Assembly: GCA_022836615.1 (NCBI GenBank)
Contig: MU405214.1
Span: 524,529 to 588,528, forward strand
Direction of reading: 5' to 3'
Length of the DNA: 64,000 nucleotides
Origin: Annulohypoxylon bovei var. microspora
Lineage: Eukaryota > Ascomycota > Sordariomycetes > Xylariales > Hypoxylaceae
The position numbers were made by a program, and so were the translations under genes. The notes under the pieces were generated by a model. The model saw only the letters and a program-made list of their open reading frames with translations. It made no database searches and had not been told where the DNA came from. How positions within the stretch are numbered: the stretch's first letter is position 1; every line of letters starts with the position of its first letter. This document shows, piece after piece, positions 34,735-46,784 of the stretch.

Positions 34735-37700
34735 ATGCCGCCTAAGAAGAAGGGAAATAAGAAGGCGGCCGATGATTGGGAGGCAGATCTAGGCGAATCG
34801 ATCGCACCTGCAAACGGGGAGGACAACACTGCCGCTGCGGGAGCGCCAGAGGAGAATAATGAAGAAGAAGAATCATCTGTTGGCGGTCTAATGGCCATGA
34901 TGAAGAAGAATCGAGAAAAGAGAAAGAAGAAGGGTTTGTCCGAGGACTTCGCCGATGGCGAAAATGCTCCCGGCGCCGAATTCACATCCGCTGCAGCAAA
35001 AGCCCCTGAAGAAGCAACTATGGACGACGAGTTCGCACTCCCCGAGAAGAAGGGAAAGGGTGGAAAACAAAACAAGCAACAACAGGCCAAGTCAGCATCA
35101 GCTGATGTAGGCGACGACGAGATGGGGGAGGGCGGAAGAATGTTGACCAAAGCTGAGAAGGAGAAATTGAAGAAGGAAAGAGAGAAGCAAAGAAAACGGG
35201 AACAAGTGCGTAAAAATTTGGAAGTATTCAGCTTGTATCCACCAACTGACTTTATCTGTGTCTTAGGCTTCCAAGAAAAAGACTACGACACCTGCCCCTG
35301 CCCCTGCCCCGAAGGCTGCCGAGCCCGCGAAACCAGTCGTAGAAGAGGATAAAGAGACTACCGCACCGACGGCTGAGGCTGGGGGCAAGAAGGGAAAGAA
35401 GCTTCCCCCTCATCTTCTAGCCCTCCAGAAACAGCAAGAGGACCTGAAACGGCAACGAGAGGATGCTGAGCGTGCTGCAGTTGAAGAGAAAGCTCGGATA
35501 GAGGAGCTAGAGCGTGAGGAATCCGAAGCATCTAAGCGAAGGGAAGAAGAGAAAGCTCGCAAGAAGCAAAAAGAAAAGGAGAGGATTGAGCAGCTTAAGA
35601 AGGAAGGAAAGTTCCTTACTAAAGCACAAAGGGAGGAGAAGGCCCGAAATGAGAGAAAACTTCAACAGATGATTGCTGCCGGTATCAAGGTTGGCCCCTC
35701 CGACGATGCTGGCGAGGGTAAGAAGAAGGTTGTATACGACAATAAAAAGCGCGGCAAGAAGGCTGATCAGAAGGTATTTATTTATCTTATTCCTATTTCC
35801 AATTCTAGACTAACTCCTATTTTACTAGGTCGACGAGGAGAAAGTCCTAGCAGAAGCGGCCGAGAGAGCGAGGCAGCAAGCTGAAGCTGCGGCTAAGAAA
35901 GCCGAAGAAAAGGCTGCTAAGGATGCCGCCAAAGCTGCTGCTAAAGCCGCTAAAGCGAAAGAGGCTAAGGAAGAGAGCAATGTTGAAGACGACTGGGAAG
36001 CTGCCGCCGACAACGTTAAAGACAGCTGGGACGCCGAATCAGGAGGAGAGGGTGACAAGACTATTAGAAGTCTACCATCAAGACCTAAGCCTGAATCAGA
36101 CGAATCCGAATCGGAAGAGGAATCTTCCGAGGACGAAGAACGGACGGCGGCGCAGGCAGCAGAAGCTCAACGAAAGAAGGAAGCTGCTGAGCGACGTGAA
36201 AAGGCTCATCAAGCTGCCCTGGCTGCTAGGTCAAAGGACAACCTCCGTTCTCCAATTTGCTGTATCTTGGGTCACGTTGATACGGGTAAGACAAAACTGT
36301 TGGACAAGATTAGACAGACCAATGTCCAGGAAGGAGAAGCCGGTGGTATCACACAACAGATTGGTGCGACGTATTTCCCCGTCGACGCCATTAAGCAGAA
36401 GACTGCGGTTGTCAACGCAGATGGACAGTTCGAGTTCAAGGTTCCAGGTCTCTTGATTATCGATACACCCGGTCACGAGTCTTTCTCTAATCTCAGATCC
36501 AGAGGTTCATCGCTCTGTAACATCGCCATCTTGGTCGTCGATATTATGCATGGTCTCGAACCTCAAACCCTTGAGTCGATGAAATTACTTCGAGATCGAA
36601 AGACTCCTTTCATCGTCGCTCTCAACAAGATAGATCGTCTCTACGGCTGGAAGAAGGTTGACAACAATGGTTTCCAGGAAAGTCTGGCTCTTCAGAACAA
36701 GGGTGTTCAGAATGAATTCAGGAACCGATTGGAACTGACGAAACTCGCATTTTCCGAGCAGGGTTTCAATGCCGAGCTTTATTACGAGAACAAGTCGATG
36801 GCTAGATACGTCTCGTTGGTACCGACTTCAGCCCACACTGGCGAAGGTATCCCCGATATGCTGAAACTCATCCTCCAACTTACCCAAGAGAGAATGGTGG
36901 GATCTCTGATGTATCTCTCCGAAGTTCAGGCTACCGTGCTTGAAGTCAAGGCCATCGAAGGTTTCGGTATGACCATCGATGTCATCCTGTCCAACGGTAT
37001 TCTCCGAGAAGGCGACCGAATAGTAGTATGTGGTGTCGAGGGTGCTATTACCACAAATATTCGTGCACTTCTAACACCGGCTATCATGAAAGAATTGCGT
37101 GTCAAGTCTCAATATGTGCACAATAAGGAGGTCAAAGCCGCTATGGGTGTCAAGATCAGCGCGCCTGGTCTCGAAGGCGCCATTGCTGGATCTCGATTGC
37201 TCGTAGTTGGCCCTGATGATGACGAAGAGGATCTTGAGGAAGAAGTCGAGTCAGATCTTAACAAGTTGTTCAGCCGTGTTGCTACGACTGGGCGTGGTGT
37301 CAGTGTGCAAGCTTCGACGTTAGGTTCCCTTGAAGCTTTGCTTGACTTCCTGAAGGAGTGCAAGATCCCTGTGGCAAACGTTGGAATTGGTCCCGTGTTC
37401 AAGCGAGACGTTGTCCAATGTGTGACCATGCTTGAGAAGAGCCCTGACTACGCGGTTATGCTCTGTTTCGATGTGAAGATCGACAAGGAGGCACAGGCAC
37501 ACGCTGACGACAATAACATCAAGATTTTTACAGCTGACATCATCTACCACCTCTTTGATGCCTTTACAAAACACATGGAGGAACAGCTAGAGAAGAAGAA
37601 GGAAGAATCCAAGATGCTGGCAGTATTCCCCTGTGTTCTACACACTGTTGCTGTCTTCAACAAGACAGGCCCTATCGTCGTGGGTGTTGATGTAGTTGAT

Positions 37701-38087
37701 GGCAACCTTAGGGTCAATACTCCGATTGCAGCTATCAAGCAAAATCCGACAACCGGCCTCAAGGAGATTATCCAGCTAGGTAGAGTGTAAGTAACTCCCA
37801 TAGGACGCTCAATGGTTTCATTTTACTAACATCTACATAGGACATCGATCGAGCGAGATCACAAGCAGATCCCGATTTGTAAGAAGGGTCAACCTTCGGT
37901 GGCTATTAAGATTGAAATGGGTGGCCATCAGCCTACTTACGGTCGGCAGCTCGAAGAAAAGGATGCGCTCTACAGTCTGATCTCTAGAGCTAGCATCGAT
38001 ACGCTGAAGGAATTCTACCGAAAAGAAGTGACTAACGATGAGTGGCAACTCATCATCAAGCTCAAGCCGCTGTTCGATATCAACTAG
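34735..38087 (+). CDS. FUN12: Translation initiation factor eIF5B
   Basis: Exons 34735-35205, 35267-35773, 35829-37786 and 37841-38087 give 1060 residues. The N-terminal about 470 residues are the expected long charged, Lys/Glu/Ala-rich disordered region (PPKKKGNKKAADDWEADLGE at the start, coiled-coil-like KRREEEKARKKQKEKERIEQ). The G domain has GHVDTGKTKLLDKIRQT (P-loop), DTPGHE, NKIDRL and SAHTGEG, followed by domains II-IV ending IIKLKPLFDIN. eIF5B is the GTPase that joins the 60S subunit and positions initiator tRNA. The last intron interrupts after GGT AGA GT, and the apparent stop at 37788 lies inside the donor GTAAGT. Introns lie in the disordered region and near the C-terminus. Confidence 0.95.
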
Positions 38088-38702
38088 ACAGACTGTAATG
38101 AATCGCTTGGTTGATGACGAAAAGGCATCGGCTTTTGTACTTAACGGGACCGGTCACCCACGGGTATGATGGCAGCGTGGCATTTCTTTTCCTACTTGTA
38201 CTTTCGCGACGCTATTACGTAAGGGAGAGGCTACAAAAATGGATTTGGCACGAACAGGCTTGTTCTTCTTTTCAATCACGCATTCTAGAATGCCTAGGTA
38301 GGTAAAAGTGTGATGGCTTGCGACTTGAACCTCGAGAGGCCGAGATTCCGTAAGCGGTGTAGGTATTAAAGAAAAATTGAGTTTATTTTTATTGAATTGG
38401 ATCCTGGTGGTGTTTTATTGATGAGTGCATGATCTCGCCTATTTACCTTATAATTTGGGTCGACCGAGCCCTGTAAGAAAGGGGTGACAGTAAAGCTGCG
38501 GGGTACCTAGCATGGGGTGAATACCGATTCAGAGATTTGTCATTGACTTCGTGTAGAGATATGCGCTACCTAGGTATTACGTATGGTTTCTTGATGACTT
38601 GCAGAGATCGAGCTTATATATACTAGGTATTCACATGGCCATATGCCTATCTAGATAGGTAGTCATATGGAATTTGAAATCGGGGGGATAATATCCAAAA
38701 CT
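38088..38702. other. Intergenic between convergent eIF5B and HET genes
   Basis: About 615 bp with no gene. Copies of the CCTAGGTA motif occur near 38289-38300 and 38568-38578. An inverted pair, TATGCCTATCTAGATAGG, lies near 38642-38659. Confidence 0.35.
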
Positions 38703-41208
38703 TTAGACTAGATGGATTTCCTCTTCGGGCCCGGAGACTATCCATGGTATGAGCTATACAATAGTTAGTTAGCACACCGTAATATTGAAAGAAATGAAAA
38801 TGAACGGTTTCTATTACGCGACTCATCCTCCATCATCCCCCACGGAGCCAACCTCCAAAGTGAGAGGCAGAGAAAAGAGAAAATAGCTACATACCTCTTT
38901 CGTGGATACCGTAACTATACCTAGACGGCGAAATTTGCCGTCTGATGGACCCTTACGCAACAGCAAACCCTTCCACTTCTCTTTAATTAGGGGTAGGAAC
39001 CAGCAGTCAGTGATGTCGACACGATCTTCAAGAATGTCGAAAAATGCTTCAGCAAATACTAGAGCCGGAGAAACAACAGCAGTCACATCACTAGTAGCAG
39101 GAGGAACAGTGGAAGGAGTGTCCTGAACCGGAAGGAGACCGAGCTCGTCTAAACGGGAGTACTCGGACTTCGCCGGCTCAAGGAGCACTAGGTACCCTTG
39201 CTCCGCAAGTGGGCGTTTCCGGTATCGTGGGACCTCCCACTTCCCAGCGAAGCCGGCAATCTCGGACCATTTTGAACAGCGGACCTGCTTCGGTCGTCCG
39301 AGGAAACACAGCTCGCAAAGTGGCATGCGGAGGACGTCGGCGTCGCAATGAGGGTCGTCTAACGCTGTCCACGTGGGTTCTGTCGATTCATCGTCGTGTT
39401 CAGGTCTGGGTTTAGGCCGGATGAGGTAGTTTGACGGATCCTTCAGCACATACTCATCTCGCGGTGTCGCGCGCTCGTGAACTTGGCCGTGGATTGAAGC
39501 CCACGACCACGAAGGAGCTCTTGTCATCGGATTGCCATCACAGTCAGTAGGTCTTCTTGGCTCGATGGTGGCAAGAGGTGAAATTAGTGAACCAAAATCT
39601 CTCTTCGGTTTTGCGCCGAAAGAAAACCAAGTGTGCCACAACAAGCCACGGACCATGTCGACTTCCCATATCCCGGCCAGGTAGCGGGATCTGATCGACA
39701 GCTGCGCCAACTGGGCGATGCCGCTAATGGCTGCGAATATGTCGTACGGATTTGTCAGCTGGCGTTGTGTGTAGTTCCACAGCATTGGCTTGTACCATAG
39801 ATTTAGGATTTGGGCCCGCAACCGTTCTCGTTCTAACTTCTTGTCTTCATCATCAGAGCTACTATTGGAATCGTCAAGTTGAAAGCCCTGGAATAACCGC
39901 GCTCGCAATTTGTCCGACTCGCTCGCCTTACCGGTTTCCCAGCGTTCTAGTCGCTGGCACGAGAAGTAGACTTTCTGGTGCTCGAAGACGAGCTTTCGTC
40001 TGCTTAGCACCGCCTCCTGGAAGCACCAACCCCGCCCGTGGAGTGGCCCGGTACCGGTCTCGCGTTGCAGACAGAGGAAAAGGTTACCCATATCGTTACC
40101 ATTCTCGTCTCTGCGTCCCATTGGAAGCGCTGCGGGGGGCGCGGCCTGCTTCATTTTATTTGTTATAAACCCAAGTCGGCTATCCGCCGATCGCGCGGCA
40201 ACGACGGTGAGCGTCGCGTTCCCGTACACGATGGCCATCCTCTTGGATTCATAATCCCAGTCCGCACCATTCCCTTGGATGATGCACAGCGAATCGATCC
40301 AGACGTACCGAATACCGAACTCGCGGGCGATGGTCATGCATTCCAGATGCGCGGCCGTCAGCCTCGTCTCGTCGATAAATTCCAAGAGGGAGCCAAAGTT
40401 CCCGTCGTTCAACTCCGTCGCGTGGCGCACGCCCTGCCCCCAGCAGTAAGAGAGCGCCACGTACGGCTCCCGGATCCCGCGATCGCGCGCGATTATCAGC
40501 CGCGTCTGGCCCGGCGAGGTGCCGAGGTCGAGCACGCGCGTGGGCATCTCCGGCATCGCGTCCTCGCTCGCGTTCCCGCACTCCGGGTGCCGCCTCTTGC
40601 ACACCGAGACCATCGCGCGCGCGAACTCCACGTGCCCGTCGGGGTTCCTGTCCGCCGCGATGTACCGCTCGACGAAGCGGTGCGCGGCCGGCGTGCCTAT
40701 TCAGAAGCCGAAAAAAAAACGACCGTCAGCAAAGATGCACGTAAGCGGGCAGGGGTGGGGTCTAGGTAGGCACGGCACCTGGATCCGCGAACACGTCGAG
40801 GAAGCTCGTGAGGATCGGCTCCGAGATCGTGGTCTCCGGGTCGTCCTTGTTCCCGCAGCCGACGTACACCTGGCTGCCGTTGTCCGGGCTGGTCAGGTGC
40901 GGGAGGTCAGGCGCTTCCGCCCTCTGCGCCGACGCCGCGAGGCGGAAGTTGTCCTGGAAGGCGCCCGTCAGCCACACCCGCTCGTCGCGCAGCGGCTGCC
41001 CTCCGTGGGCCTCCGGGCACCTGCCGGCCAGGACGGCGTCGACCGACTCGGCCGCGTTCTCCCTCTGGACGGACGTCCAGCACAGCCGGCACAGGTCGCA
41101 CCCCGCGGCCGCCGAGTCCCGCAGCGAGCGCAGGCTCGGGTGGTAGACCGTCATCCTGTCCCGCATCGCCTCGACCGTGAGCCCGGCGCACGCGTCGCAG
41201 CGGCTCAT
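38703..41208 (-). CDS. HET-domain protein (heterokaryon incompatibility family)
   Basis: Exons (minus order) 41208-40779, 40696-38895 and 38753-38703 give 760 residues. The N-terminus MSRCDACAGLTVEAM with CDLCRLC is a Cys-rich cap often seen before HET domains. The HET domain (about residues 220-370) has all three conserved blocks: PYVALSYCWGQG, IRYVWIDSLCIIQ and GRGWCFQEAVLSRR. The family acts in non-self recognition and programmed cell death between fungal individuals, often as the effector of NLR or partner systems. This copy has no NACHT or ankyrin part and its partner is unknown. The last intron (38894-38754: GTATGT, branch GCTAAC, TATAG) changes the C-terminus to ELIPWIVSGPEEEIHLV. Without it the frame stops at 38823. 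Confidence 0.82.
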
Positions 41209-42058
41209 CTTCTCGGCGCTCGTCGGAGACTTTTTTTTTTCTTCCTTCGTCGCGCTTTACCTACCTACTTACCTTATATGCTATATTTGCCTAGCTTAAG
41301 CGCACTGATCTTCTGTGGTTTGGGGATTCATGTCGATGTCGAGAATTAGATGGGCTGGTAAGGAATATTTCCGTCTTGTCTTGTACACGTTTCAAGTGGG
41401 ATGCTAGTAGGTTCACGATCGCACCATCCCTACCCCGGTCTGGACAGGGGCTGCTAGGCTCTTGCTATGTAGGGAGTTTGCATGCCCCTATTCTTTTAGG
41501 GGTTAGTGCACTTATCCGATCAGGTATTTCATGCATAGCACTCATGCTGAGGCTCTCTCCGCGTGGGTAGTGGAATTTCTACGATCGAATTCTTGGGTTG
41601 TGGACTAATATTTGTATAGGAATTTGAATATCTATCAACTTTACTTAGGTAGAGGTATACTTCACATTGAAATAATACTTAGGTAGGGATAAAATCTCGT
41701 AAAAGTATTGGAGAATGCTTTGCCTCTTTGCCTAGGTAGGTAGGTAGGACCTAGGTAGGTACTATATAAGAAGGAACTTGAATTGTGATGGCTGTTTTCT
41801 ATGTCTTATACTAGGGACGTTATTGATAAAGGAGGCTGACGTGCTCTCATGTGATTGAAGCCAACGCCGAACGTGTTGCGATATCTGTCGTCTCCAAGTT
41901 TCTTGGAGCTTTCGATGCGTGGTGGTTTATATGTGTAAGAGATTTTTACTTATAAACTTCTTTACTTATTAATAGGTTTCCCAATCAAAAGGCTTATTTT
42001 ATGCGGTCTGTACAAAGCACTCCGGGTATCTATCCTACTTACCTTAAGACATTGCGCC
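41209..42058. other. Intergenic upstream of the HET gene
   Basis: About 850 bp of non-coding sequence up to the MITE. It contains the densest array of the dispersed motif (CCTAGGTAGGTAGGTAGG, then ACCTAGGTAGGTACT, about 41729-41764). Confidence 0.4.
41729..41764. repeat. (TAGG)n-type short repeat with CCTAGGTA palindromes
   Basis: Reads CCTAGGTAGGTAGGTAGG followed by ACCTAGGTAGGTACT. It is the longest local copy of a word scattered through many intergenic regions of the window. Confidence 0.75.
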
Positions 42059-42513
42059 CAGCGGTCCCAACAAGTCAAACGTAAACTTGACTTGTTTGAT
42101 ACTTGATTTGCATAAGTTAATTCAAGCCTAACATATCGTCAAGTTTGGCAAGTCAAATTTCGGTTTTTTTTTGACTTGAGTGGGTCTAATTTTATGAAGG
42201 TATCGAGTCCCACTTATATACCCATAATTACGCGTATAGTGGTGTTTTGACCAACCTATTAACCCCCGAAATATACGGCATTACCGAGTTTTATGGGACC
42301 TGGGTAAGTAACCACGGTTGAAAAATCGACGACGATGTTCACGATGTACAGGCCAGGAACATGGGTTATAGACCCGTTTTTTATATGATTATTACCTAAG
42401 CAAGTTAAGCTGGAAAAATCGTTAAGTATTTAAGAATTATTTTAAACTTGATTTGACTTACACAAGTCAAAATCAGCTTCACATTTGACTTGCTTGACTT
42501 GTTGGGACCCCTG
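42059..42513. mobile_element. hAT-like MITE, about 455 bp
   Basis: The left end is CAGCGGTCCCAACAAGTCAA. The right end in reverse complement is CAGGGGTCCCAACAAGTCAA (one mismatch in 20). The word ATTGCGCC flanks the left end exactly (42051-42058) and recurs one base beyond the right end (42515-42522), an 8-bp duplication as hAT elements make, with one extra A on the right. The interior has no transposase frame but has many AAGTCAA/TTGACTT words near both ends in both orientations, like hAT subterminal binding sites. Confidence 0.85.
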
Positions 42514-42879
42514 AATTGCGCCCCTAGGGGCAAGAAAGATGAAAGGAAGAAACTCGAGGACCAGACTACTAGCTAGGCCGAACCACATGTGGTGGCAGCT
42601 GTAGCAATTGAGTTGCCCCACAGCACAAGATAATGTAGAAACTACAAGAATGACTTGCGAGACGCCCATACATGTTGTGTGACGATATATTATGCAGAGG
42701 ATACCAAGGCATCGAATCGCAATAGAGCATACGTGGAGGCGCAGCCTACCATAAGCAGGCTCAATGATGCATATATTCTGAAGCCCCTCCTCTCCAAGCT
42801 CTGCTTCTTTCTTTCCTCCCGCCACCCTCTTCCCTGATTTCTACATCACTTGTAATAACATCAGAACCCATCATGAAAT
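42514..42879. other. Leader/promoter of the HeLo-like gene
   Basis: About 370 bp between the MITE and the next start codon. No gene seen. The MITE insertion therefore sits where it could influence this promoter. Confidence 0.35.
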
Positions 42880-45800
42880 ATGCCAGACCCGCTTTCTGTA
42901 GCAGGCACTGCCGTTGGTGTTGCATCTCTGGGAATACAAGTTTGCCAGAGCCTCATTTCATACTGGCGCTCTATCGAGGGAAGAAAGCAGGAAATAACAG
43001 ACGGCTTGAGAGAAGTTCAGACTCTATTATCAGTATTTCACTCGTTGAATGAAATTCTGCCCCAAATTGACCAAAGAAGATCAAACGATTCTCATGCCAT
43101 TCGAGAATGTCTTAAAGACAGCGAAAAGGTATACCAAGAGCTTGAACAGCTGCTGATCGAGTTGAGGGGTTCTTCGACATCGTCGAAAATAAAAGGAAAA
43201 ATGAAAGATACGGGGCGTTCTGTCGTCTATCCTTTCCGCCGGGAGAAATTGACCTCACTTCGCCAGACCCTACAGGGGCTGTTGAATAATTTACACCTAG
43301 CTGTTAGTATCACATCAATGTGAGAATACCACTTACTCCCTTGGTTGCTCACCATTGACATAATTTCGGTTAGGAAATCTAGGGCAGAGCAAGAGACAAG
43401 CATTGATACAATAAAAAACGACATCGAGAGCCTCCGTGATGCATCTCACATCCATAATCATGGAGTCAGGGATGTGTATTCGCAAATACGCGATAACGCT
43501 GATCATATTCAGTCGCTGCGGAACAACACCACTGATATTCTCGACGCCATTGAACATCGACTCGATCGAACAGAGTGGAGTGTAAAGGATCTCGACCAAA
43601 ACATGGATACGAAGCTCACATTGATGCAAACCAACATTACTTCGAATATGTTAACGGTTGACACGTTTACAAAATTAATGAACGAATATAGATCCGAAAT
43701 AGCAGGTATAGCAAGAATGGTAATGTAGTCCTAGCGAACAGTCCTTTTTAGAATGCATTCATCGACTAACTACCTATCTAACTTAGAACGTTCAAGTTTC
43801 ACAGATTGCAAACCAAAGCTCAAACGGAGGGAAACATAGCCCTATGGGATCGAAATCATCATCACCACCCTCTAATTGCACACTAGGACCTGCCGTGAAC
43901 CATGGCACCATGACGAGAGAAGCAGCTCCGAGGACGGTTGCTAATCGTAAAAAGGTTTCACCACCGATATGCAATTGTCCGTTGACAAGTAGCTCAGCCA
44001 CATCCTCATACACTTTCTATGGCGTAATATTTCAGTTCAATCATAGGATACCATCAACACATCACCAAAACTGCAAGTTCTATGGAATAAATCAGAAAGC
44101 AGAGCGAACTACCGAGGTACAATTTCCGTTCAAGATGGGCTGGTTATTCGCAAATATAACTCGAGCTTGTATCGTATACCAAACTGGCAACAACCATCCG
44201 GGAATCTCAGTGCGCTTTAAGAATATCGTACAACGCAAAGATAGTCCAGTTCATCAAGAAATCGAAACATTACACGAATGGATAATACTTAATCGAAGGA
44301 ATAATATACAATGCGACGAACTCTTATCAAGAATCAACGGCTTTGAACGTGCAGTTCTATCCATGTACAAAGAAGGAAAGGCGTCGCCAGGGGACCGAGA
44401 CGAATGGGGGACAACCCATGTATCGGTAGTTATACCCGAGAAATATCGGCTTGTTGTGCTATATTAACTTGAAGCAGAATTTCATCCAAGAGATATTAAC
44501 CGCTAGTTTAAGTAGGGTACTATGTTATGACTTAGTTACGACAGCACTCGTCGATTTAATTCGTACCTTAACCGGATTCGCACAGGCTGATAACGAGCTA
44601 ATGTAAGTCTAACTATCACCGTCAACCGCACCTTTTACTAACAACTTCTATCGTACGTAGCGAGATAAGTTTCCTGATTTCAAAATGGTCTTTTTTTAGA
44701 TTTACCAAAACTTGGACCAATTCGCAGAGGATGATGTCATGTCTCGTAGGGGCATTTGAGATCGACCCAAGAACAATATCGAATTATATAAATCGTTTCG
44801 GCGGAGTCGGTGTGACTAAAATATTTGAAGACTTTCCAGATCTTGCAGATGGTAAGTTTACGAACGTCCATTTCCACATTTGTAGGTACCTAACCTATGC
44901 TTTGAAACCTGCTAAACGTACCTACTCATCTCTAGCACTGAAAATGGAAATTTCACCAATAGCTCATGCAATATTGTCTGGATCTCTTGGAAGCCTAGAG
45001 ACTCATATATCACACGATCCTAAAGCACCGATGGAGGATACCTTTGGCGTCACAACCCTCCAGTTATGTGCGCCTTGGCCACAAGGACTGCGGCTTCTAC
45101 TCGCAACAGAAGCTAAAAGTTTAATTGATATCGATAAAGGTCAACCTATTGGTTTACCGGTTATGGTAGCTATTCGTGCGGATTGTGCCGAATCAGTGGA
45201 CATCCTCATGAAAGCAGGTTGCCAGTGGGATATGCTCAAGCGGCCTGTCGTTTGGAACGGCGCAGCAGGGCCTACTATTGCTTCTAACATCGCTAACAGG
45301 AGATGGCTCCTGCTCAGGTTAGCAGAGCAAGAACTCGGATTTTCGCAGCGCGCGAGTCCCTCCTGTGTTCCAGACAGCATAGCGGCACGTCTTTGTGAGG
45401 ACTTGGATGATGCCGGCATCTCTATTCCCTCATTTCTTAGGGTTCCACGGTCTTATACATCAATTTATCACTACTTGGAATTCCCCGACGTTCTTTTTCC
45501 AGTATACTTTGAGCAAGGATTTCAAGACTGTTCGTTGCGCAATGATGTAGGATTAACCCCAATCATGATTTGGCGCGATATATGTTGGCCAAATATACAT
45601 ACAGGGCGTGTGTCTCTATCTTGGTTGTGCGAGCACGGGTTTTTAGATCAAAAACCAGAGGACCCTTTGAAGCTAGGGCTCAATTTGCATGCTACTAGTT
45701 GGCATTATATCGCCTGTATGTTTACTGACCCCTTTTTTGGACATTCGCGCTCACGGGATTTCATAAATGAAGTCTCACGGGTTGCGATAAGGGACGACTG

Positions 45801-46583
45801 TGCCTGTTGGTGTAGGCCCTATAGCAACGGCTGTTCGCCGCTTGTCTCTCTGTGGAAAGCATACGCCGGAAATAGAACAATGTGGGGGATGCAAGGCAGA
45901 AGTGAATTCATGCGACACATATTCTTGCATGACGGCAATATGTTTAGCCCAGAAGAAGACAACGTGTCAGCTTTAAGCCTACTACTTGAGTTTCTGCGGT
46001 TCCTTACTTTTGAAGCCCTCGACATGAAACACACTTGTTGCGTTCTGAGCCAAGTGGACTTATCAAAGAGACATTGTCATGAGATACAATTGGATGATTG
46101 CGGTCGTCCTGAGAGCAATGCCCCAATTGTACTAGCAAATAGGGACCCAGAAACGGTTAAAAAAATCCGGTCTGATGATTCGGAACAACGGAATGCCCGC
46201 CTTTTGGAATCGCTGATGGAAGAATTTACCGGAGAGTTGGAGAGGATGGGGCCATCACCCAAAGTACTTGAACATTTTCTCTGGGGATATTGGCGACGGC
46301 GTATGTCCGAGCTCTACTCGGTCAATACTGATGTTGTAGGTGAGATGGGGAGACTCGTGGAAAATGTACAGACGCGTAAGTTATATAGAAACCGTGGAAG
46401 ATATGGACTCTTACTGATTTTATTACCTATTCTATAGATGTACTCCCTGAAAGTGTTCTTAGGTTTCTCGGCTATGACTTTGATTTGTTGAGGTTCGATA
46501 TAGACAGGGATAACGATGATGATGGAAGCTCGGTAGAGGATATCCATTTATCGCTTCCATGTCGATACTGTGACGATAATTAG
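42880..46583 (+). CDS. HeLo-like N-terminal domain protein with C-terminal ankyrin-type region (intact only under one splice model)
   Basis: Exons 42880-43319, 43374-43719, 43787-44425, 44478-44602, 44700-44851, 44936-46375 and 46438-46583 would give 1095 residues. The N-terminus (DPLSVAGTAVGVASLGIQVC then QSLISYW) is the fungal Helo-like/STAND N-terminal domain that precedes NLR or ankyrin modules. Residues of about 150-265 are coiled-coil-like. The long 3' exon has ankyrin-like pieces (SPIAHAILSGSLGSLETHIS, MVAIRADCAESVDILMKAG). The last exon gives an acidic tail ending CRYCDDN. The weak point is near 44426-44477. The exon-3 frame runs VVIPEKYRLVVLY to a stop at 44465, while clear coding sequence (NLKQNFIQEILTASLSRVL) continues one base out of frame. 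Either a 52-bp intron (weak donor GTAGTT, branch TTAAC) removes this, or a single-base insertion has broken the gene. The likely class is a self/non-self or immunity-type regulator; function unknown. Confidence 0.6.
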
Positions 46584-46784
46584 TGGATGATGCGTGATGG
46601 TTAGGATCGCTGAGGAAGCTTTGAGCTATGATTCATGTGAATAAACGCAGTTATGAGGTACAGGTAACGGACTTGGAGATTTGGGGGCTATTAATGAAAA
46701 TAATCCGAGAAAATTGTTTTTTATGTTACCTAGTTATGCTTTCTGCTTGATGATTGTTAACTGGGTATCGTTTCCTATTTTCAG

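Noticed and set aside
40038..41349. Long plus-strand frames opposite the HET gene
   Set aside because: Arg/Ala-rich antisense shadows of a GC-rich exon. The HET motifs on the minus strand decide the coding strand.
42442..42825. A 127-codon minus-strand frame before the HeLo-like gene
   Set aside because: Overlaps the right end of the hAT-like MITE. Composition is not protein-like.
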